DNA from: Pseudescherichia vulneris NBRC 102420
GTDB taxonomy: Bacteria > Pseudomonadota > Gammaproteobacteria > Enterobacterales > Enterobacteriaceae
Assembly: GCF_000759795.1 (NCBI RefSeq)
Contig: NZ_BBMZ01000002.1
Span: 496,001-560,000, forward strand
Reading direction: 5' to 3'
Length of the DNA stretch: 64,000 nt
Shown: piece after piece, positions 1 through 8,776 of the stretch
Layout of the letters: every line of letters begins with the position of its first letter
Position numbering within the stretch: position 1 is the first letter of the stretch
Position numbers and translations under genes: made by a program
The notes under the pieces: generated by a model
Told to the model about the DNA's origin: nothing
Database searches by the model: none
Seen by the model: the letters and a program-made list of their open reading frames with translations, nothing else

Positions 1-153
1 GCGGGTGCTGACGCTAATACCGGTAGTCTTCGATACCGCCACTTCTGCGCCGTCTGATTTACCTGCGGCTAAGCCCAGGGCGGTGGAGACGGCTTCTTCC
101 AGTGCTTTGCGTTGCTCTGCAACTTGTGTGATTACTTTCATCGCCAATGCCAT
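1..153 (-). CDS. tldE: TldE/PmbA metalloprotease subunit, N-terminal 51 residues (cut by window edge)
   Basis: Only the first 51 codons lie in the window. The reading frame begins at the ATG at 151-153 with MALAMKV and runs on with [17 protein letters not shown], which matches the start of E. coli PmbA/TldE. TldE pairs with TldD to form a cytoplasmic protease that matures microcin B17 and degrades CcdA (family knowledge). An in-frame internal ATG (fifth codon) could also serve as the start. It is divergent from darP with a 94-bp gap, the same arrangement as in E. coli. Confidence 0.93.
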   Translation of the reverse strand, partial: MALAMKVITQVAEQRKALEEAVSTALGLAAGKSDGAEVAVSKTTGISVSTR

Positions 154-247
154 AATGTAAGGGGAGTTTTAAAGAAGTCTAACAGAGAACCCATTCTCAG
201 TGTGCTCCCAGGGTGTTAGTATTAGCCTCTTTTTTAAGGAGCCTGAG

Positions 248-799
248 ATGACCAAGCAGCCCGATGACTGGCTCGACGACGTACCCGGTGATGATATCAA
301 CGATGAAGATGATGAGATCATCTGGGTCAGTAAAAGTGAAATTAAGCGCGATGCGGAAGAGTTAAAACGCCTCGGCGCAGAGATGGTAGACCTGGGCAAG
401 AACGCCCTCGATAAGATCCCGCTGGATGACGATCTGCGCGCGGCCATTGAGCTGGCGCAGCGCATCAAGAAAGAGGGCCGCCGCCGCCAGATGCAGCTGA
501 TTGGCAAACTGCTGCGCCAGCGCGATGTCGAGCCGATTCGCCAGGCGCTGGACAAGCTGAAAAACCGCCATAACCAGCAGGTGGCGTTCTTCCACAAGCT
601 GGAGCACATTCGCGATCGCCTGATCGCCGAGGGTGACGACGCGGTGCCAGAGGTGTTAAACCTGTGGCCCAACGCTGACCGTCAGCAGCTGCGCTCGCTG
701 ATCCGTAACGCGCAGAAAGAGCGCGACGGCAACAAGCCGCCGAAGTCCGCGCGTCTGATCTTCCAGTATCTGCGCGAGCTGTCGGAAGCCGAAGAGTAG
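248..799 (+). CDS. darP: DarP (YjgA), dual-action 50S subunit assembly factor
   Basis: Acidic/basic, helix-rich 183-residue protein nearly identical in length to E. coli YjgA/DarP, which binds pre-50S particles and helps mature the peptidyl-transferase centre. The start is the ATG at 248 ([11 protein letters not shown]), preceded by AAGGAG at 236-241; the same frame is open back to 200, but those upstream residues do not match the family. The N-terminus is a run of Asp/Glu ([14 protein letters not shown]), followed by a basic helical region rich in RRRQ, typical of the family. It converges on mpl over a REP-like hairpin. Divergent tldE is the usual neighbour. Confidence 0.95.
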   Translation: MTKQPDDWLDDVPGDDINDEDDEIIWVSKSEIKRDAEELKRLGAEMVDLGKNALDKIPLDDDLRAAIELAQRIKKEGRRRQMQLIGKLLRQRDVEPIRQALDKLKNRHNQQVAFFHKLEHIRDRLIAEGDDAVPEVLNLWPNADRQQLRSLIRNAQKERDGNKPPKSARLIFQYLRELSEAEE

Positions 800-808
800 T
801 TTGTAAAA

Positions 809-837
809 TGCCCGGTAAGCGTTAGCGCCACCGGGCA
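809..837. repeat. REP-like hairpin between convergent darP and mpl
   Basis: Inverted repeat TGCCCGGT / ACCGGGCA with an inner AAGCG...CGC pairing, the layout of enterobacterial REP units. It lies in the 44-bp gap between two convergent stops and probably protects or terminates both transcripts. Confidence 0.75.
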
Positions 838-843
838 ATTCCC

Positions 844-2202
844 CTATTTCTTCTCTAACCTGTCCAGCAGCTTCTGGTGGATGCCACCGAAGCCGCCGTT
901 GCTCATCACCAGAATGTGATCTCCCGGCTGGGCGGTTTTCACGATCATATCCGTCAGGGCATCGACATCCACATGCCAATGGGCAGGCTGCACGCAGGCC
1001 TCTGCCACTTCCGATACCTGCCAGGGAATATGCTGCGGTTGCAGCAGGAAGACCTCATCGGCCCGGCCCAGCGACGGGGCCAGATCGTCCTTGCACAGCC
1101 CCATCTTCATGGTATTCGAGCGCGGCTCCAGCACCGCAATAATACGCGCCGTGCCGCCGACCTTGCCGCGCAGCGCGGCGAGGGTAGCCAGAATCGCGGT
1201 CGGATGGTGGGCAAAGTCGTCGTAGACGCTGACGCCGTTGGCGGTGCCGCGCAGCTCCAGACGGCGACGGGCGTTGACGAACGTGCCGAGGGCGTTAGCC
1301 GCATCCGCAGGCGTGACGCCGACGTGGCGGGCGGCGGCAATCGCCATCAGGCCGTTATGCATATTGTGCTCGCCAACCAGATCCCACTTCACCTGGCCGA
1401 CGCGCTCGCCGTCCAGCAGCACTTCCCACTGCGAGGCGTCGTTAGTGAGCTTTTTCGCCTGCCAGTGGCCCTGCTCGCCCACCTGCTCCTGCTCGCTCCA
1501 ACAGCCCATCGCCATCACCTGCTTCAGGTTGATGTCGTTCTCCGGCAGGATGATCTTGCCCTGCCCCGGCACGATCCGCACCAGGTGGTGGAACTGCTTC
1601 TGAATCGCCTTCAGATCGTCAAAGATGTCGGCGTGATCGAACTCAAGGTTGTTGAGGATCAGCGTGCGCGGCGCGTAGTGCACGAACTTGGAGCGCTTAT
1701 CAAAGAAGGCGCAGTCATACTCGTCGGCCTCAATCACGAAGAACGGACTCTCGCCCAGGCGCGCGGAGACGTCGAAGTTGCCCGGCACGCCGCCGATCAC
1801 AAAGCCAGGCTTGTAGCCGCAGGCTTCGAGGATCCAGGTCGCCATGCCCGCCGTGGTGGTTTTACCGTGGGTACCGGCCACCGCCAGCACCCAGCGGTCG
1901 CGCAGCACAAAGTCGTGCAGCCACTGCGGGCCGGACATATAAGGGATGCTCTTCTCCAGCACCGCCTCAACGCACGGATTACCTCGCGTCATGGCGTTAC
2001 CAATAATCACCAGATCCGGAGCCGGATCGAGCTGGCTGGCGTCGTAACCCTGAATTAAAGAGATGCCCTGCTTCTCCAGCAGGGTGCTCATCGGCGGATA
2101 CACATTGGCGTCCGATCCCGTTACTTCATGACCTAAAGCACGTGCCAGCAGCGCCAGCCCGCCCATGAAGGTTCCACAAATTCCTAAAATATGAATGCGC
2201 AT
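844..2202 (-). CDS. mpl: Mpl, UDP-MurNAc:L-Ala-gamma-D-Glu-meso-DAP ligase
   Basis: 452 residues, close to the 457 of E. coli Mpl. The enzyme reattaches the recycled murein tripeptide to UDP-MurNAc in the cytoplasm, using ATP. Visible features are the N-terminal Rossmann start IHILGICGTFMGGLA, the Mur-ligase ATP loop GTHGKTTT at residues 110-117, and the FVIEADEYDCAF segment of the central domain. The C-terminal ligase domain ends near the stop. The start ATG is at 2200-2202. It diverges from fbp over 172 bp and converges with darP. Nothing is unusual. Confidence 0.97.
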   Translation of the reverse strand: MRIHILGICGTFMGGLALLARALGHEVTGSDANVYPPMSTLLEKQGISLIQGYDASQLDPAPDLVIIGNAMTRGNPCVEAVLEKSIPYMSGPQWLHDFVLRDRWVLAVAGTHGKTTTAGMATWILEACGYKPGFVIGGVPGNFDVSARLGESPFFVIEADEYDCAFFDKRSKFVHYAPRTLILNNLEFDHADIFDDLKAIQKQFHHLVRIVPGQGKIILPENDINLKQVMAMGCWSEQEQVGEQGHWQAKKLTNDASQWEVLLDGERVGQVKWDLVGEHNMHNGLMAIAAARHVGVTPADAANALGTFVNARRRLELRGTANGVSVYDDFAHHPTAILATLAALRGKVGGTARIIAVLEPRSNTMKMGLCKDDLAPSLGRADEVFLLQPQHIPWQVSEVAEACVQPAHWHVDVDALTDMIVKTAQPGDHILVMSNGGFGGIHQKLLDRLEKK

Positions 2203-2374
2203 ACGTCGGTCCTTATTTTAACTGGCGCCTATTTTACTCACATGTCCGGCCCAGAGAAACGCATTTAAGCGGAATCTCACTCTGGCTGGCGCGATTCACC
2301 TGTGCGCATTAATTCGGATCTTTGTTAGTATTGTTACAGTCGCTTTACTCCACATTAATTGCAGGGAAAGTGTT

Positions 2375-3373
2375 ATGAAAACGTTAGGTGAATTTATCGT
2401 TGAGAAGCAGCATGATTTCTCCCATGCCACCGGGGAACTGACCTCGCTGCTGTCGGCGATAAAGCTGGGCGCCAAAATCATCCACCGCGATATTAATAAA
2501 GCGGGGCTGGTCGATATTCTGGGGGCCAGCGGGGCCGAAAACGTGCAGGGCGAGGTGCAGCAAAAACTTGATCTGTTCGCGAATGAAAAACTGAAGGCGG
2601 CGCTGCGTGCGCGCAATATCGTGGCCGGTATCGCCTCAGAAGAAGAAGATGAGATCGTTGTTTTTGATGGCTACGAGCACGCGAAATACGTGGTTCTGAT
2701 GGATCCGCTGGATGGCTCCTCCAACATTGACGTTAACGTCTCCGTTGGCACCATCTTCTCTATCTACCACCGCGTCACGCCGGTAGGCACCCCGGTCACC
2801 GTGGAAGATTTCCTGCAGCCGGGCAACAAACAGGTCGCTGCGGGCTACGTGCTCTACGGCTCCTCAACCATTATGGTTTACACCACCGGCTGCGGCGTGC
2901 ACGCCTTCACCTACGATCCTTCCCTTGGCGTCTTTGCCCTCTGCCAGGAGCGCATGCAGTTCCCTGAGCTGGGTAACACCTACTCCATTAACGAAGGCAA
3001 CTACATGAAGTTCCCGCAGGGCGTGAAGAAGTACCTCAAGTTCTGCCAGGAAGAGGATAAGCTTAGCCACCGTCCCTACACCTCACGCTATATCGGCTCG
3101 CTGGTGGCGGACTTCCACCGCAACCTGGTGAAAGGCGGGATCTACCTCTACCCAAGCACCGCGACTCACCCGGAAGGCAAGCTGCGCCTGCTGTACGAGT
3201 GCAACCCGATGGCCTTCCTGGCCGAGCAGGCGGGCGGCAAGGCGAGCGACGGTAAAGAGCGTATTCTGGATATTATTCCGGAGTCGCTGCACCAGCGCCG
3301 TCCGTTCTTCGTCGGCACCAACACGATGGTTGAGGACGTAGAGCGCTTTATGCGCGAGTACCCGGACGCCTAA
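2375..3373 (+). CDS. fbp: Fbp, class I fructose-1,6-bisphosphatase
   Basis: 332 residues, the same as E. coli Fbp. It hydrolyses fructose 1,6-bisphosphate in gluconeogenesis. The metal-binding and catalytic motif DPLDGSSN is at residues 110-117, with the acidic EEED run (89-92) before it. The substrate-site segment ERxxFVGTN-like end and the [16 protein letters not shown] stretch are present. The ATG at 2375 is preceded by an AGGGAAAG Shine-Dalgarno. It is convergent with the chemoreceptor gene downstream, separated by a perfect hairpin. Confidence 0.98.
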   Translation: MKTLGEFIVEKQHDFSHATGELTSLLSAIKLGAKIIHRDINKAGLVDILGASGAENVQGEVQQKLDLFANEKLKAALRARNIVAGIASEEEDEIVVFDGYEHAKYVVLMDPLDGSSNIDVNVSVGTIFSIYHRVTPVGTPVTVEDFLQPGNKQVAAGYVLYGSSTIMVYTTGCGVHAFTYDPSLGVFALCQERMQFPELGNTYSINEGNYMKFPQGVKKYLKFCQEEDKLSHRPYTSRYIGSLVADFHRNLVKGGIYLYPSTATHPEGKLRLLYECNPMAFLAEQAGGKASDGKERILDIIPESLHQRRPFFVGTNTMVEDVERFMREYPDA

Positions 3374-3385
3374 CCCGCAGTCACG

Positions 3386-3411
3386 TTACCCTCTCCGCCC
3401 GGAGAGGGTAA
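3386..3411. terminator. Bidirectional hairpin between fbp and the chemoreceptor gene
   Basis: Perfect 11-bp stem TTACCCTCTCC / GGAGAGGGTAA with a 4-base loop, flanked by AT-rich sequence on the distal side. It sits between two convergent stop codons, so it likely ends both transcripts. Confidence 0.8.
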
Positions 3412-3417
3412 ATTGTT

Positions 3418-4983
3418 TTAGCCTGCGGCCTGCAGGCGGAATGAGGCCATAGCGGCCACCAGCTCGCGGGACTGCTGCTCCAGGGAGTGGGTCGCGGCAG
3501 AGGACTGCTGCACCAGCGCGGCATTCTGCTGGGCGGTTTCATCCATCTGGTTCACCGCGATATTCACCTGCTCAATACCCCGACTCTGCTCGTGGGACGC
3601 ATTCGCAATCTCCCGCATCAGCTTCGTCATGCGCGTCACTTCGCTGGCGATCTCATCCATCGTCTCACCGGCCTGCATTGCCAGATTGCTACCCTCCCCG
3701 ACGTGAGTCTGCGAGTCGGTGATCAGGGTGCGGATCTCTTTCGCCGCGTCGGCGCTGCGGCTCGCGAGATTACGGACTTCGCCCGCTACCACGGCAAAGC
3801 CACGGCCCTGTTCCCCTGCCCGCGCCGCTTCTACCGAGGCGTTAAGGGCCAGAATGTTGGTCTGGAAAGCAATGCCGTCGATAACGCTAAGAATATCGGC
3901 GATGCGCGCCGAGCTGCCGGAGATATCCTGCATCTTCTCGATCACGTAGCAGACCATTTCGCTGCCGCGATCGGCAGTATCAGAGACCGTCTTCGCCAGC
4001 TGGTGTGCCTGCTCGGCGTTGGCGGCGTTCTGCTTCACCGTGGCGGTGATCTGCTCCATGCTGGCGGCAGTCTGTTCAAGGGAGGAGGCGGTAGATTCGG
4101 TGCGCTGGGCCAGATCGACGTTGCCTGCGGTTAACTCCCGGCTGCCGGTATCAATCTGCGCGCTGGCATCGCGAACGCGGGTCACCGAGCTCACCAACGA
4201 ATGACGCATGTTCTCAATGGCGGCGTTGAGGCGGGAGAACTCTTTGCTGGTCATCTCAGCCTGCGCGGGCGTCAGGTTGCCCGCCGCCACCTGCTCCAGC
4301 TGCTGGATAGAGACGCTAAGCGGCTTAAGCAGCATATGGCGCAGCGCCAGCCACGCCAGGGCAATGATGCCGGCGGTCACCAGCGCGGCGATGACGATCA
4401 GCGCCATCACCCGTTTTTTGCTCGCCTGCACCGCGTTTACTTCCGCCTTACCGCGTGCTTCGCCCCAGTTCAGAAACGCCTGCATATCGTTATCAAACTG
4501 GCGCGATACCGGCACCAGCTGGTTCTCCAGCAGTGAATAGTAGTCGTCTGCACTCTGCTGGTTGAGCGCCGTCAGCATCGGGACGATGCCCTGGGTGTTG
4601 TATGCCTGATAGCTTTTGGCGACCGCCGCCAGCAGGGCCTGGCCGCTCGCGTCCTCTACGCCCGCGCCGATGGTCTCCTGCAACTCTTTCTGGGCCTGCG
4701 CCACTTCGCTATTGATGTTTTTTACCGACTTGCCTGCGTCGTCTAACAACCCGACCTCCATCATGCGCACTGCCTGTCCGGCTTCGTTGCGCGCGCGCAG
4801 GATCAGGGTGTAGCCCTCGTTCAGGCGCGCCATCTGCTCACCCTGAAGGTGATTAATGCGCTGTAGCGAGGAGGAACTTTGGGTCAGGGCATAAATACCG
4901 ATGCCGCTGACCAGAAGGAGAAGTAACGTCATTACGGCCAGCAGAGAGAGCAGGCCTGTGCGAATCGAAAGCGTTCTAAGCAT
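3418..4983 (-). CDS. Methyl-accepting chemotaxis protein, 4-helix-bundle type
   Basis: 521-residue transmembrane chemoreceptor. TM1 is about 9-31, a periplasmic four-helix-bundle sensor about 32-190, TM2 about 192-214, HAMP about 215-267, and a long cytoplasmic signalling coiled coil with the conserved tip [18 protein letters not shown]. In the sensor, the helix-1 segment around residue 65-75 keeps the VRMM sequence of Tar/Tsr (Arg73) but has Gly at 69, where Tar/Tsr have Arg, so the ligand probably differs from Asp/Ser. The C-terminus ends SFRLQAAG and lacks the NWETF CheR/CheB tether. A sigma-28 promoter lies 58 bp upstream. E. coli has no receptor between fbp and yjfF. The ligand is unknown. 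Confidence 0.93.
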   Translation of the reverse strand: MLRTLSIRTGLLSLLAVMTLLLLLVSGIGIYALTQSSSSLQRINHLQGEQMARLNEGYTLILRARNEAGQAVRMMEVGLLDDAGKSVKNINSEVAQAQKELQETIGAGVEDASGQALLAAVAKSYQAYNTQGIVPMLTALNQQSADDYYSLLENQLVPVSRQFDNDMQAFLNWGEARGKAEVNAVQASKKRVMALIVIAALVTAGIIALAWLALRHMLLKPLSVSIQQLEQVAAGNLTPAQAEMTSKEFSRLNAAIENMRHSLVSSVTRVRDASAQIDTGSRELTAGNVDLAQRTESTASSLEQTAASMEQITATVKQNAANAEQAHQLAKTVSDTADRGSEMVCYVIEKMQDISGSSARIADILSVIDGIAFQTNILALNASVEAARAGEQGRGFAVVAGEVRNLASRSADAAKEIRTLITDSQTHVGEGSNLAMQAGETMDEIASEVTRMTKLMREIANASHEQSRGIEQVNIAVNQMDETAQQNAALVQQSSAATHSLEQQSRELVAAMASFRLQAAG

Positions 4984-5040
4984 GATGGCGATCCCGGTAG
5001 CAGAGAGACTTCGTAGCGTGAATAGTGCTGATTCGAACAG

Positions 5041-5067
5041 TTATCGACCGCTACCGGGAAAGCTTTA
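5041..5067 (-). promoter_or_regulatory. Sigma-28 (FliA) promoter of the chemoreceptor gene at 3418-4983
   Basis: On the minus strand the sequence reads TAAAGCTT, 11 bases, GTCGATAA. The FliA consensus is TAAAGTTT-N11-GCCGATAA. The predicted start site gives a leader of about 50 nt before the ATG at 4983. Confidence 0.85.
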
Positions 5068-5092
5068 GCTATTTTTTAACCATATCAAAAAG

Positions 5093-6094
5093 TTATGACT
5101 TCGTTGCCGGGATGCTCACTCGCGTTACCGGAGAGTTCTGCCGGTTCTCCCACAGCACCGTCAGGCCGCGTTGCAGGGCGATAAAGATAAACAGCAGAAT
5201 GCCGATGGCGATCTTTGTCCACCACGAGCTGAGCGTGCCGTCGAAGTTAATGTAGGTCTGGATCAGCCCCTGGATCGCCACGCCAAACAGCGTGCCTAAC
5301 ACCGTCCCCACGCCGCCGCTGAGCAGCGTGCCGCCAATCACCACCGAGGCGATAGCGTCCAGCTCTACCCCAACTCCCGCCAGGGCATAGCCTGCCTGGG
5401 TATAGACAGAGAAGACAATGCCCGCCAGCGTCGCCAGCCCGGTTGAGAGCATATAGATGCGGATCGTGGTGCTGCGAGTTGAGATGCCCATCAGGTTGGC
5501 CGAGGTAGCGCTGCCACCGATGGCATAGACCTGATTACCAAAGCGCGTGCGGTGGGCGAGGAAGATGCCTATCACCACCACGCCCAGCATCAGCAGCCCC
5601 ATCGCGCTCAGGCGACCGCCGCCGGGAATTTTCCACGCCAGGCTGGAGAGGGTGTCGTAGATCGGGTGGTTAATGGGAATCGACTCTTCAGAGACCAGGT
5701 AGCTGACGCCGCGCAGGAAGAACATCCCGGCGAGGGTGATGATAAACGCCGGGATCTTCAGGGCGTCGATCAGCAGGCCCATAAAGGCACCGAAGGCGCA
5801 GCCCATCGCCAGCACCAGCGGGAAGGCTAGCAGAGGTGAGATCCCCCAGAAGCCTATCGCCTTCGCCAGAAAGACGCCGGTAAAGGCGATCACTGACCCC
5901 ACCGAGAGGTCAATGCCGCCGGAGAGGATCACGAAGGTCATGCCAACGGCGATAATCCCCAGAAAGGCGTTATCGGTCAAAATGTTGCAGATAACCCGCG
6001 TCGAGGCGAAGCCCGGAAACTGGGTCAGGCAGTAGAGATAGCCGAGCACGAACACGCCGAGCGTGATCATCAGCGGCAGGTTACGTTTTATCAT
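5093..6094 (-). CDS. yjfF: YjfF, permease of the galactofuranose ABC importer
   Basis: 333-residue inner-membrane permease of the RbsC/BPD_transp_2 type with about eight to ten hydrophobic segments. It carries the family motif AVGMTFVILSGGIDLSVG near residues 50-67. The YtfQRT-YjfF system takes up furanose galactose. The ATG at 6092-6094 (MIKRNLPLM) is chosen over a GTG two codons upstream because the AGGAG Shine-Dalgarno is 9-10 bases from the ATG but too close to the GTG, and because E. coli YjfF begins there. It overlaps the end of ytfT by 14 bp, indicating coupled translation. Last gene of the ytfQ-ytfR-ytfT-yjfF operon. Confidence 0.96.
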   Translation of the reverse strand: MIKRNLPLMITLGVFVLGYLYCLTQFPGFASTRVICNILTDNAFLGIIAVGMTFVILSGGIDLSVGSVIAFTGVFLAKAIGFWGISPLLAFPLVLAMGCAFGAFMGLLIDALKIPAFIITLAGMFFLRGVSYLVSEESIPINHPIYDTLSSLAWKIPGGGRLSAMGLLMLGVVVIGIFLAHRTRFGNQVYAIGGSATSANLMGISTRSTTIRIYMLSTGLATLAGIVFSVYTQAGYALAGVGVELDAIASVVIGGTLLSGGVGTVLGTLFGVAIQGLIQTYINFDGTLSSWWTKIAIGILLFIFIALQRGLTVLWENRQNSPVTRVSIPATKS

Positions 6095-7106
6095 GACCAC
6101 GGCTCCTCTTAATCAGATCGATAAAGCGCGGCGACTGCACAATCAGCACGCACATCACGACGATGGCCTTCACGACCTGGTTCAGCTCCGGCGGGAAGCC
6201 CGAGAGTAAAATGCCGGTGTTCATTCCCTGGATAATTAGCGCCCCGACAATCGACAGCAGCAGGTTAAAGCGCCCGCCCATCAGCGAGCCACCGCCAATC
6301 ACCACCGCGAGGATGGCATCCAGCTCCAGCCACAGCCCGGCGTTGTTGGCATCCGCCCCGCGAATGTCCGCCGTGACGATGATGCCCGCAATGGCGGCGC
6401 AGACGCCGCTCAGGACGTAGGTCAGCATTACCATTAGGCGGGTATTCACCCCGGCGTTCTTCGCCGCGCGGATGTTGATCCCCACCGCTTCAATAAACAT
6501 GCCCAGCGCCGTCTTGCGGGTAAAGAGCCAAAACACCACCAGCGTTACCAGAGCGATAATCACCGGGGTCGGGAAAAGCAGCAGCGAGCCGCTGCCGAGC
6601 CAGGAGAGGCTGGGGGCGTTAAAGGTGACGATCTGCCCGGAGGTGATCAGCTGTGCTACTCCGCGCCCGGCGACCATCAAGATCAGGGTGGCAACAAAGG
6701 GCTGGATCTTGAGGATAGCCACCAGCACGCCGTTCCACAGCCCGGCCAGCACGCCGCTGCCGATTGCCGCCAGCAGCACAATCGGCAGGCTGTGCCCGGC
6801 TACGGTCATCGACGCCGCCGTTGCCCCGGCAATTGCCATAATGGCCCCTACGGAGAGGTCGATCCCACCGGTGGCGATCACCAGCGTCATGCCGATTGCC
6901 AGCAGCGCCACGGGTGCAGCGCGGTTAAGAATATCAATAGGGCTGCCGAACAGCCGCCCATCCTGCAGAACGATCTGGAAAAAATGCGGCGCAACCAGGC
7001 TGTCGACCAGCAGCACCAGGATCAGCGCCACCAGCTGCGGCATACCCGTCGGCCAGCTTATTCGCCGCTTCGGCTGGCCGGTTTGCGGAAGGGAACGGGG
7101 CATCAC
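6081..7106 (-). CDS. ytfT: YtfT, permease of the galactofuranose ABC importer
   Basis: 341 residues, identical in length to E. coli YtfT. It forms the transmembrane channel together with YjfF. The motif LAIGMTLVIATGGIDLSVG lies at about residues 69-87 and LDAILAVVIGGGSLMGG near 250. The N-terminus MMPRSLPQ is soluble and basic before the first membrane helix. The gene starts 10 bp after the ytfR stop and overlaps yjfF. Confidence 0.97.
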   Translation of the reverse strand: MMPRSLPQTGQPKRRISWPTGMPQLVALILVLLVDSLVAPHFFQIVLQDGRLFGSPIDILNRAAPVALLAIGMTLVIATGGIDLSVGAIMAIAGATAASMTVAGHSLPIVLLAAIGSGVLAGLWNGVLVAILKIQPFVATLILMVAGRGVAQLITSGQIVTFNAPSLSWLGSGSLLLFPTPVIIALVTLVVFWLFTRKTALGMFIEAVGINIRAAKNAGVNTRLMVMLTYVLSGVCAAIAGIIVTADIRGADANNAGLWLELDAILAVVIGGGSLMGGRFNLLLSIVGALIIQGMNTGILLSGFPPELNQVVKAIVVMCVLIVQSPRFIDLIKRSRGHDKT

Positions 7107-7116
7107 ACTCTACTCC

Positions 7117-8619
7117 TTATGCCGCGATGGCATTCATGATCGCTGGAACTGAAAGTTCCGCGAGCGGGATCTCTGCCACCTGCTTGCGGTCGCGCATGAT
7201 GATCACCCGATCGGCATAGCCAACCAGCTCCTCCAGCTCGGAGGAGATCACCAGCAGCGCTAAGCCGTCGGCGCACAGGGTTTCAATAAGCCGGATGATT
7301 TCGGCATGCGCCCCTACGTCGATGCCGCGCGTCGGCTCGTCGAGGATCAGGAACTGGGGTTTGGTCAGCAGCCAGCGGGAGAGCAGTACCTTCTGCTGGT
7401 TGCCGCCGGAGAGAAACTCAATCGGCTGCTCGGCGCTGGGGGTGCGAATACCCAGCTGACGAATAAAGCGCTCGGCGATCTCGTTCTGCTCCCGGCGGGG
7501 AATGGGCCGCAGCCAACCGCGCTGGGCCTGCAGGGCGAGAATGATATTCTCCCGCACCGAGGCCGCAGCAATAATCCCGTCGGTTTTGCGATCCTCGGGA
7601 CAGAAGCCGATCCCCAGGCTCGACGCCTGATGTGGCGAGCGCAGAGTCTGCGGCTTGCCTTTGATGAGCGCCTTGCCGCTGTCGGCGGGCTTGATGCCGA
7701 AGATCACCTCGGCGGTTTCGGTCCGCCCGGAGCCTAACAGCCCGGCGAGGCCGACGATCTCACCGGGACGCACTTCAAAACTAAAGGGGGCGATGGTTCC
7801 CTTCTTGCCAAAATCAGTGAAGGCGGCCACCGGCTTGTCGCTGAGCAGCGTCCGGCCCGCCCGTTGCAGGGCGTTGCTCTCCAGCTCGCGCCCCAGCATC
7901 ATTTTCACCAGTTCGATCTGCGGCAGCTCGCGGGTTTCGCGGCAGCCGACAAAGCCGCCGTTGCGCAGAACGGTGATGCGGTCGCTGACCTCATACACCT
8001 GATCGAGGAAATGGGTGACGAAGATCAGGCTTACCCCCTGGGCGCGCAGCTGGCGCATCAGGGTGAAGAGCATCTCCACTTCCTGGGTATCGAGGCTGGC
8101 GGTAGGCTCATCAAGGATCAACACCTTCGCCGAGAGGTCGATGGCGCGACAGATAGCCACAATCTGCTGCATCGCTACCGAAAAACGGTTCAGCGGCTCG
8201 CGCACGTCAAGCGAGAAGCCGTAGGAAGCCATCAGCGCCGTGGCGCGGCGCTCCATCTCTTTACGCTGCAGGAAACCAAAGCGCCGCGGCTCGCGGCCGA
8301 TAAACAGGTTATCTGCCACCGACATGTTCGGCAGCAGGTTAACCTCCTGATAGACCGTCCCAATGCCCAACTGCTGGGCATGGGCGGTGTTTTTAGGCGA
8401 GATCGCCTGGCCTTCGAGGCGGATAACGCCGCGATCGGCATGGTAGACGCCGGTCAACGCCTTGATGAGCGTTGATTTACCGGCCCCGTTCTCACCGAGG
8501 AGGGCCATAATTTCGCCCCGGCGCAGGCTAAAGTTGACGTTATCAAGCGCCTTTACGCCGGGGAAAAATTTACTTAACCCTTCGGTACTCAGAATTTCCT
8601 GGTGTTGGTCGGTGGTCAT
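7117..8619 (-). CDS. ytfR: YtfR, double-domain ATPase of the galactofuranose importer
   Basis: 500-residue sugar-type ABC ATPase (RbsA/MglA family) with two fused nucleotide-binding halves. The first has Walker A GENGAGKST and Walker B VLILDEPTASLD; the second has the usual degenerate Walker A (GLLGSGRTE) but a full LSGGNQQK signature and LILDEPTRGID. The degenerate second site is normal for the family. It energises YtfT/YjfF. The operon gap upstream to ytfQ holds a REP pair, which commonly separates a highly expressed binding-protein gene from the rest. Confidence 0.97.
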   Translation of the reverse strand: MTTDQHQEILSTEGLSKFFPGVKALDNVNFSLRRGEIMALLGENGAGKSTLIKALTGVYHADRGVIRLEGQAISPKNTAHAQQLGIGTVYQEVNLLPNMSVADNLFIGREPRRFGFLQRKEMERRATALMASYGFSLDVREPLNRFSVAMQQIVAICRAIDLSAKVLILDEPTASLDTQEVEMLFTLMRQLRAQGVSLIFVTHFLDQVYEVSDRITVLRNGGFVGCRETRELPQIELVKMMLGRELESNALQRAGRTLLSDKPVAAFTDFGKKGTIAPFSFEVRPGEIVGLAGLLGSGRTETAEVIFGIKPADSGKALIKGKPQTLRSPHQASSLGIGFCPEDRKTDGIIAAASVRENIILALQAQRGWLRPIPRREQNEIAERFIRQLGIRTPSAEQPIEFLSGGNQQKVLLSRWLLTKPQFLILDEPTRGIDVGAHAEIIRLIETLCADGLALLVISSELEELVGYADRVIIMRDRKQVAEIPLAELSVPAIMNAIAA

Positions 8620-8667
8620 GATGGCCTCCCCGAAACGAACCTGATACGACTTGATGCCACAGCACCC

Positions 8668-8742
8668 TGTAGGCCGGATAAGACGCCTGCGTCGCCATCC
8701 GGCGCGGCATTGCCTGATGGCGCTACGCTTATCAGGCCTACA
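8668..8742. repeat. REP pair (BIME) between ytfQ and ytfR
   Basis: Two opposed REP units: TGTAGGCCGGAT... and ...TATCAGGCCTACA, each containing a GCC/GGC stem, forming a 75-bp BIME. It lies in the 157-bp gap inside the operon, after the binding-protein gene ytfQ. Confidence 0.88.
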
Positions 8743-8776
8743 AAACCATGTTTACCATGGCCCATGAAGCTCAGGC

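Noticed and set aside
877-2058. 393-codon open frame on the plus strand opposite mpl
   Set aside because: Shadow of the GC-rich mpl coding strand; the peptide has low-complexity His/Arg/Gln content and no recognisable domain, while mpl is clearly real.
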